Shown in pieces: positions 56,930-64,000 of a stretch of 64,000 bases of DNA. The notes beneath the pieces were generated by a model. That model did no database searches. It was not told the origin of the DNA and worked only from the letters and a program-made list of their open reading frames with translations. The translations under genes and the position numbers were made by a program. Every line of letters begins with the position of its first letter. Position 1 is the stretch's first letter. The stretch is from Aedes albopictus. Lineage: Eukaryota > Arthropoda > Insecta > Diptera > Culicidae. The DNA lies in the NCBI RefSeq assembly GCF_035046485.1, contig NC_085137.1, forward strand, positions 135,722,703 to 135,786,702, read 5' to 3'.

Positions 56930-57146
56930 AGGTACAACGGGGCAAGTTGAAACGGGTGGGGCAAGATGAAACAGTGGGTTACCATGATGTTATCCAATGA
57001 TGGTGAACATCTTGAATGCCATAACATATTCTTTTTGATTCAAACAATCTTTTGACGAGATAAAAATTTCCAAATTGTATTGAAATCTATTTCAAAACTC
57101 CGCGTTTCATCTTGCCCCACCCGTTTCAACTTGCCCCGGTGTACCT
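56930..57146. mobile_element. 217-bp TA-flanked MITE, copy 2
   Basis: AGGTACAACGGGGCAAGTTG...CCCCGGTGTACCT with TA at 56928-56929 and 57147-57148. Same length as copy 1 (16888-17104) but in opposite orientation. Confidence 0.9.
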
Positions 57147-57194
57147 TATAGCAAGCAGCAAATCCAAGTATCCATTAGCACTATATTTCGCCTT

Positions 57195-57655
57195 TTCCGG
57201 ATGCCGTTTGGACGAACGCCGTTTGACCGAACGCCATTTTGCCGAATGCCATCTGGCCGAAGGGTCCTTTGGCCGAATCGTGATCAAAAGAATTCAGAAG
57301 TTAAGAGATGAACCAGCCTAGGGCTGAAAACCTCTATAATAAAGAAATAATAATAATAATAATTCAGAAGTTTTTGACATTCTAACTGCCAATATGATCA
57401 TCAGAAATAATTCCTTCTTTAAATCATAGGCTATTCTTTCTAGTTTTCACATTCAGAGATTAGTTGGCGTTGAAACTGCCTGTATTTTATCACAGATTTT
57501 TCCTTCTTTGACTCATAGGCTATTCTTTCAAGTTATACTGAGGCTGGGAACAGTGGTATGGTCACTTGAGTACATCATTATTGTTTCGGCCAAACGGCAT
57601 TCGGCCAAACGGCATTCGGCAAAATGGCGTTCGGCCAAATGACCCGGAACCTTCC
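57195..57655. mobile_element. Palindromic element with GCCGAACG-type repeats
   Basis: The left block (57201-57285) has several gccgtttggacgaac / gccgaatgccat words; the right block (about 57585-57652) has ggccaaacggcattc words, the inverse. The middle is AT-rich and noncoding. Exact ends are not clear. It resembles the repeat-tipped MITEs common in mosquitoes. Confidence 0.65.
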
Positions 57656-57783
57656 GGCACATAGGGTTATTAAGCGGCCAATATAGAGCGTTTTGGCTCC
57701 TTATTAGCACTATATTAGTCCCGAGGTAAGTTATAGTGCCTCATAGTTACTTGGAAACTATTGGTCGTGAGAAGCATTTAAGC

Positions 57784-58233
57784 CACGGGTTCCCAACCGG
57801 TGGTCCGCAGCCCCCTGGGGGGCCGTGAAGCCAGTCTAGGGGGGCCGCGATGTTACCAAAAAAAATGTTAAATTTGTATTCTATTTTGTGCAAATTATAT
57901 CAAATTTTAATTTTGTATACCGCTGCCCCCAAAAGCCACAATTTGAGGAACAAATTTTCAGTATCAAACGCCTTCAGAAGAAAAAAATTTCGGCTGCGCC
58001 GCTATTTTTCAGCTATGATTCAAATTGAATGTTCATGACATAATTTTTACGAAATGTGAGTGTCATTGATCGTCGAAAATTCCTCCCACAGTAAATTTCT
58101 GGCTACGTCACTGTACCCAAAAATCTCGATTTCGTTCATATAATTTATATATTTTTTTTAATTTTCATTGGGCCGCGGATGTTTTGACAATTCTTAAAGG
58201 GGGTCGCCACCTCAAAAAGGTTGGGAACCCCTG
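57784..58233. mobile_element. hAT-type element with CAGGGGTTCCCAACC ends
   Basis: The left end is CACGGGTTCCCAACCGGTGG, the right end GGTTGGGAACCCCTG. ttaagc flanks both sides (57778-57783 and 58234-58239), six of the eight bases expected. Subterminal ggccgcg/ccgcgg words occur. A frame at 57850-58038 has no motif. Confidence 0.75.
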
Positions 58234-58239
58234 TTAAGC

Positions 58240-59935
58240 GATATTGATTTTCATCTGCATATACATTATTCTTTCATTATTCAATATTTTTTACGCAGGA
58301 TTTCAAAACCTTTTTCTCAGATACAGTTGTTGCGTTCGATAGCTGCATGTCTTATGAAAAGAAGCCGAAATTTATATCCAATATTTGTTATTTACATTAA
58401 TGTGAATGGCAATGGAATGGATTTTCTGGATTATGATACTTAATGCAAATAAAAATTTTAGAAGTTACGAAATACCTTTTTTTGTATAGGCTCATTATAA
58501 AGCTACGTAGCATATCATAGACCCCTACCCCCCTTTCGTCACACTTCGTCACAAAATCATAAAATTATTTCATTAGCACATGATTCGAGAGCTCAAACTT
58601 TCTTGGGTGAATAACAGCGCCGGCCAAATATTTTGTAGATATCGATTTTTGTGCATTATTATTTTTTTTTAAATTCGATTATTTTTGAATGTAATATCTT
58701 TGCTATTTATTTTCAGCTATTTTTCGCATATACATATAAAAAACATCGGACAATAAAAAAGCTTGATGCGTGTAGCTCATAGAGCCCGAATCTTACTTAG
58801 CTTTTTGACAATATATATTTCAATTATGATTTTTCAAGCTTGGGATATTGAATTAAACTACACATACATTGCAAAAAAAAATAAAGCTTATGTTCACCGC
58901 ACATACCAAAAGCTCAAATTGGTACGTTGCTTATCGTAGGTACCAGTACTAAAGGAGACGACATTCCCAACCGGAGACCATGACCCCGTTTATGCGGCGT
59001 GAATCACTGAGTTTCGTGTGCTACACATTTACCTACTACTGCCACACTGTTATTATTGCTTCTCTAGTTGACTCTGCTGTTATTTCTGAAGTCCAAGCAT
59101 TCAGTGTGTTGAGATTTGTCCTAGGCCAAAAAGAATGCCGTCCCCATACCTGCTCCTACCCAAACACAACGACACAATCACCTGATGGCGTGTCTTGCGT
59201 AGTCACAATCTTGATTTTTCGGCGTTCCTTAGTTTGGTTTGGTTTGGTCTCGCAGTGCGGGAAATTTTAGTGACTGTGTTTTGTTGTCCCATGCGAGGCA
59301 AGTAGGAACGTGAAAAATGGAACCGAAAATCGTATGAAAAGCAAAGCAGCGATACCTAATTCAACACCTTGGACGTCACAGCAGACCACGTGGCGATTTG
59401 CAGGACTGACCGCGCGTCCCTCACATTAGCATTTCTCCCAGTCCGGTAGTCTAGGATTCGGGGAGGAGGTGGGAAATTTTGCGTAAGGTTGGCTTATTTA
59501 TTCGGTATTAATGAGGGAGTAATTCCTCATCCTACTGTGGCAGCAGGTCAGCGACACCGACCAGTAACTGCCGTTATCGGTCAACAGTGTATCCTTTTTG
59601 CAGCTGTGTTGTAAATTAGGATTAGGTTAGTCATGGGGATTGTTGCGAAAGAAGGGTCAGTTGACATTTGTACACAAGATGACGTCAACGTCAATAGTAA
59701 GGTGAAAAATGGTGATGGGAGACACGTGGTATATTTTCAGTCCTATGCGCTAACTGTGCCTGTTCCTTGAATTAAACACGGTGAAGTTTGAGATTTTATA
59801 AAATGATAGCATATTTTCTACATCTACAATCTCACAATTCAAATATATTTATTTTCATAAATTAAGTTCGAATAAAATAAACACGATTTCAGTAAGATTT
59901 GAAAATCTCAAAACATAAAATATAATTGTAAAATA
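58240..59935. other. Intronic sequence without recognised elements
   Basis: A 96-codon frame at 58980-59270 in a GC-richer patch has no identifiable domain. Nothing else is supported. Confidence 0.4.
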
Positions 59936-61020
59936 AAGGATACCTGGAGAAATCGGAAAGGATATCTGAAAAAGAAAATATCTCAATAAATCCTCAAAGA
60001 AGTATCTGAAAAAATCTCTTAAAGAATCCAGGAGAAATCTTCGTAGGAATATCCAAATGAATCTTGGGAAAAATAGCTGAAAGAGTGACAAAAGGAATCT
60101 TGCGAAAATCAATGGAGTAGTTAATGAAAGAGTCGCGGTAGAAATCCCCATAAAAGTTCCGGGGAAATTCTTAAAAGAAAACATGAACGAATCTTGAGAG
60201 GAATCCCTTGCATAATCCCGGAAAGAATCAATAAATCTCGAGAGGACTTCATGAAGGAGTCTCATAAGAGGAATTTCTGATGGAATCCCGGTTGGAGAAA
60301 CATGACGTATCCCTGAAAGCGCTGCTAAAAAAAATCCCAGCAAGGAATCTCCAAAGCATCCTGGGGAAATGCCGATAGAATTCCGAGAGAGATCTCTGAT
60401 AGAATTCTGGAGGAATACCTGAAAGAATTTCAGGAAAAAATTCTGAAAAAAATCAGTAAGGTATTTCGTGGGAGAATACCGATAGGAAATAACAGAAGAA
60501 TCCCGTGAATAATCTCTAAAAGAATCACGGGAAAAACTATTTTTTTAAGTTTTTATTTTTGTGCATTTTAATTTATTGCTAATTTTACACTTGGGCAAAC
60601 TAAGCAATAATCATTAGGCAATCCTTGAACTAATCTCGAGAATAGTCTGTGACAGAATTTCGGGAGAAACCCCGAAGAAATACCGATAAGAATCCTGGTA
60701 AATATTTATGCAGTAATCCAGGAAGAATTTCATGAAGGAATCCCGGGAGAAATTAATGATCGAACCATGAGAGTATTCTAATTCAAAACGGAATTTGTGA
60801 TGGAATCTCTTGAGTAATCGATGAAAAAATCCTGGAGGAATCCCCAAGGTAATTAATCGTCGGAGAATTTCTGAAAGAAATCCATAAGGAATGTCGGGAG
60901 TTATCTCGGGAGAAATTTCTAAAGAAATCCAGGAAAAACTTTGAAAGATTCCATGAATCAAACTCAAAGATAACCCTGGAAAATTAGCGAAGAAATCCCA
61001 GGAGATTTCAGTAAACCTGG
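59936..61020. repeat. 24-bp-period repeat, left part
   Basis: gaatcccgggagaaatt-type units, locally interrupted by an AT-rich segment at about 60.54-60.61 kb. - strand frames of 162 and 144 codons come from the period. Confidence 0.7.
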
Positions 61021-61022
61021 TA

Positions 61023-61805
61023 CCGTAATCCGGGGTCAAATTGATCACTTGAAAACAACTTTTGCGGATAACATCAGTGGCAATTCAAATATTGTCAAAA
61101 GATTTTCTGTAAAACCAGTACCCAGTGGATCTCCATGGAACCATGTGACAGAATTTTGTTCAACAAATTTAAGCTTTAAGTTAAATAACTCCAAAAATCA
61201 AAAAATTGGAAATGCCACTTTGGGGCGAAATTGATCAGTATACAATTAAGCATCAGTTGGAAAGGAAAATTTCCTTCTTCGCTTAATTTTGCTCTTCTAA
61301 AACCGAATAACGTGTTTAAAATCTTACTACTAGTGAATTTAATATTTTAAATGCAAAATTAAATTTTGAAATTTCCCCTTAAACGCCTAAAGGTAGGCAA
61401 TTTCATTTGAAATAATTGATGCCTATCACAATAAATGACTATTTAATCATAAAATGAACTTTTTTTTAACTATGTCCTGTTCTAATTAGCTACATAACTT
61501 CCCAACCAAGGCTCCACAAAAATGTTAAAACAGAGAATTTACGGGATGTACTATTAGCAATCGATTGTTTAGTAGCAATTATTTCAGCTAAATGAGTAAT
61601 ACATTGGAAATTCCTTAAAAAATAAGCCAAAACTAACTTTTTTCTGAAAAATTAAAAGTCTACACTCATCTCTAGACATCTACGAACCAGATGACGTAAA
61701 AAGTTTAGGATCATTTCGACGCTTAAGAGTTCCTAGTATGGAATTATAATGTAGTACCCGAACGATCAATTTCACCCCGCTGATCAATTTGACCCCGGTT
61801 TACGG
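61023..61805. mobile_element. TA-flanked MITE with GGGGTCAAATTGATCA ends
   Basis: Left CCGTAATCCGGGGTCAAATT, right AATTTGACCCCGGTTTACGG; TA at 61021-61022 and 61806-61807. An internal variant of the tip (tggggcgaaattgatcagta) occurs at about 61222 and another (gatcaatttcaccccgctga) near the right end. It lies inside the 24-bp array. Confidence 0.82.
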
Positions 61806-61807
61806 TA

Positions 61808-62330
61808 ATAACTTTGATGGAATGCATGAAAATATCCCTAAAGGGATCCCGGGAGACATTCCTAAAGGAATCCTTAGAGAAATCTCTGATGGAATCTCAA
61901 GAATAATCCACGGTGAAACCCAGAAGCAATCCTGGACGAAATTTCTAAAGAAATCCCAGGAGGATTTCTATCCAGAAAGTCAAAGATGAACCCAATCCTC
62001 CACTATAATAATCCTGGAAAAACCGTTGAGAGAATCCCGGAAGGAATTCCTAAAGAATTTCAAGGAGAAATCGCTGGTGGAATCCCGGGGAGAAATAATT
62101 TAAAAATCCCAGGAAGAATTTCTGAACGAATCCCGCGAGGAATGCTTGATGGAAATCCAGAAGATATTTTTAATGAATTCCGAAACAATGAAGGAAACCC
62201 GTGGGAACCTTTGGATAAACCCGGTTGGGATCCCGAAAGGAATTTCTGAAAGATTTCTGAAGAAATCGTTGAAATCTCGGAGAAATCCATTTGAGAATGT
62301 TTGGAGGAATCTCAGAAATAATTCATAGAG
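61808..62330. repeat. 24-bp-period repeat, right part
   Basis: Continuation of the interrupted array; frame product repeats GIPKEFQG, EIAGGIPG, RISERIPR. Confidence 0.7.
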
Positions 62331-64000
62331 CAGTGGTGCTCAGGCTGGAGGATACCGCGGGCCAAATTTGCAATTCGGGATCGACCTGCGGGCCGCATAA
62401 AACATTGATGCACAAAAACAACAAAAAGTACAATTCTAAAGCATATTTATTAAAAATCTGAACTGTTCAATTTAGATTCATAAGTTTGGTTGAGAAAAAC
62501 GTTTAAGTTTCAAATTGAAACTCAAACAAGCAATTTAGAAGTTGCCCCTAGAATTGTCATGAAGCTACTTCAAGAACTTGTCAAGCAGCTTTTACAAGAA
62601 TTTCTTTTGAATCGCTCCAGAAAGGTTTGCTGGGTTTTCGCCTGAAATTTCTTGTGGAGTTGCTCCAGAAGGTTTTCGAGATATTTCTTGAAGTTTCTTT
62701 TAGTTTTTCTAGAATTCTCTTGGAACACCTCCCAGAACTCCTCTTAGATTTGCATTTGTAACTGCCCTGAAGTTACTTCAAGAATTCCTCATTAATCGTT
62801 TCCAAGAATTTCTCCTAAAATAGCTTCCGGATTTTTCCGAAAATTCTCCAGGAGTTTCTTAAAGATTTTAGTAAATTCTTTCCATAAGTCTCTTCTAAAG
62901 TTGATGAAATACTTCATCATTAAATTTCTTCAGAAATTAGATTTTTAACAATTGTTTCCGGTAGTTTCTTCAACATTATCTTCTAAAGTTGCTGCATAAG
63001 TTGCTTCAAATGTATTGTTCAAATAATCCTCAGGCGTTCTAGGCATCTTTTGTGTCTTGATGCAGTTGGTCCTGGAATCTTGTTTGTAGTTACTCCTGAT
63101 TTTTTTTTATTGCTCGAGTAATTTATTCTAAAGTTGTTTAAGAAATTTCTGTTAGAGTGGCACCAGAACATTTTTCTTCGAGATGCTCCTATAATTTCCA
63201 TTCGCCACAACTTTCTCATTGAGTTTCTTCAGGTTTATTTTCTCCTTGATGATTAGAGTTTCTCCATATATTCCGCTTAGAGTTGCTTAAAATTTTTCTC
63301 CAATAATGTTTCCTGGAGTTTCTCCAAAAATGTATCCAAAAGTTTCTCCAAAAGGGCACATGAGACGCTTTCTAAATCTCGCCTGAGATTTTTTGACGTA
63401 AACTACGTCTATGGGGAATTTCTTTAAGTTCGTTCAGGAGTTTCGCTTGGACAATTCAAATTGGACTCATAAGTTTTGTTTCGAAAAATGTTTGAGTCTT
63501 ATAATAAAAAAAATAAACAAACAGTGAAAATTAAACAATATTGGCAACCAAGTTGAGATTTGTTGAGAATTTTGTCAAAAACTTCGTGCTATGTGTTTTT
63601 ATGTTCTTCGTAAAGGCGAAATGTGAAATATTTGCTCAACGTTGCATTGACTGCGCTTAAAAACTGCAACTAATTTTTAAATGATTCAAGATTACATTTT
63701 TAACAAACTTTCATTTGATTCGTACCACTTATAAATAACTATAAGCTGGTGTGACTTAGCTGAAATGCCGAAATAACTCGGAGTTGCGATCTCGAATCAT
63801 ACCAGAACGGATTGTTCTTTTTGTTTGTTTATAATTTAATGTGTGTTCAACACTGTGAAAATTGATCAGTATTTTTTTGTTTGATTTCTTAATAAAATTT
63901 AACGTGTTATTTCAAATAATCGTTCACAAATTTCTCTTCGTCTTAAAGTACTCCGCGGGCCGCATCTTAAGGCTTGGAGGGCCGCATGCGGCCCGCGGGC
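62331..64000. mobile_element. hAT-like element, right end outside window
   Basis: It begins CAGTGGTGCTCAGGCTGGAG, with ctgcgggccgcataaaac close inside. The window ends with the inverse ccgcgggccgcatct...gcatgcggcccgcgggc, consistent with the approaching opposite terminus. The interior includes further TTTC/GAAA repeat (about 62.5-63.45 kb) and no coding region. Confidence 0.6.

Larger units (their letters stand above)
51668..64000 (+). other. nompC intron 2, incomplete
   Basis: At least 12.3 kb long. It is unassigned at about 51.7-52.6 kb and filled thereafter with repeat arrays and MITEs. No ankyrin or channel exon was recognised. Confidence 0.75.

Noticed and set aside
58980..59270. 96-codon frame as a nompC exon
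   Set aside because: No ankyrin signature and no suitable splice sites in phase.

Overview
This is animal nuclear DNA, almost certainly from an Aedes mosquito. Evidence for that: a Feilai-type tRNA-derived SINE, RTE/JAM1-like, LOA/Lian-like and R1-like LINEs, a DD37E Tc1/mariner relative, many palindromic MITEs, and a conserved gene stretched by very long TE-packed introns. Species within Aedes cannot be settled from the window alone. No bacterial operon, CRISPR array, rRNA or functional tRNA gene was seen.

The only confident host gene is the 5' part of nompC (TRPN mechanotransduction channel), on the + strand. Its first coding exon (16308-16766, 153 codons) carries the Gly/Pro-rich N terminus and the conserved pre-ankyrin helix region. 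After an intron of 34,799 bp, a 102-bp exon (51566-51667, 34 codons) begins the ankyrin repeats. The rest of the gene lies beyond the right edge. A TE-poor stretch at about 14.4-16.3 kb is the likely promoter/5'UTR.

Everything else is mostly mobile or repetitive DNA. Left flank (1-14.4 kb): a 2.17-kb foldback element with a hAT MITE in its loop, an unrecognised 161-codon ORF (3041-3526), two LINE relics, a DD37E transposon carrying two nested MITEs, 21-bp-period repeats, and a 2.35-kb foldback element with a nested SINE. Intron 1 (16.8-51.6 kb): paired 217-bp MITEs (the partner is in intron 2), a LOA-clade LINE split by two MITEs, a foldback nested within a foldback (22.7-25.35 kb), an R1-clade LINE on the - strand split by another foldback, a Ty3/gypsy element (32784-38372) that landed inside an older LINE and later received a SINE in one LTR and a 784-bp retro-insertion in its integrase, two further RTE copies, TTAA-flanked mini-elements, and long 24-bp-period degenerate repeats. 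Intron 2 (51.7-64 kb, incomplete): 21-bp and 24-bp repeat arrays interrupted by several MITEs/foldbacks, ending inside a hAT-like element.

Functionally, only nompC appears to be a working gene. All transposon coding regions are interrupted by stops, frameshifts, deletions or insertions. The chief scientific value is the unusually readable nesting order, with several insertions whose exact removal plus one target-site copy restores a host reading frame.
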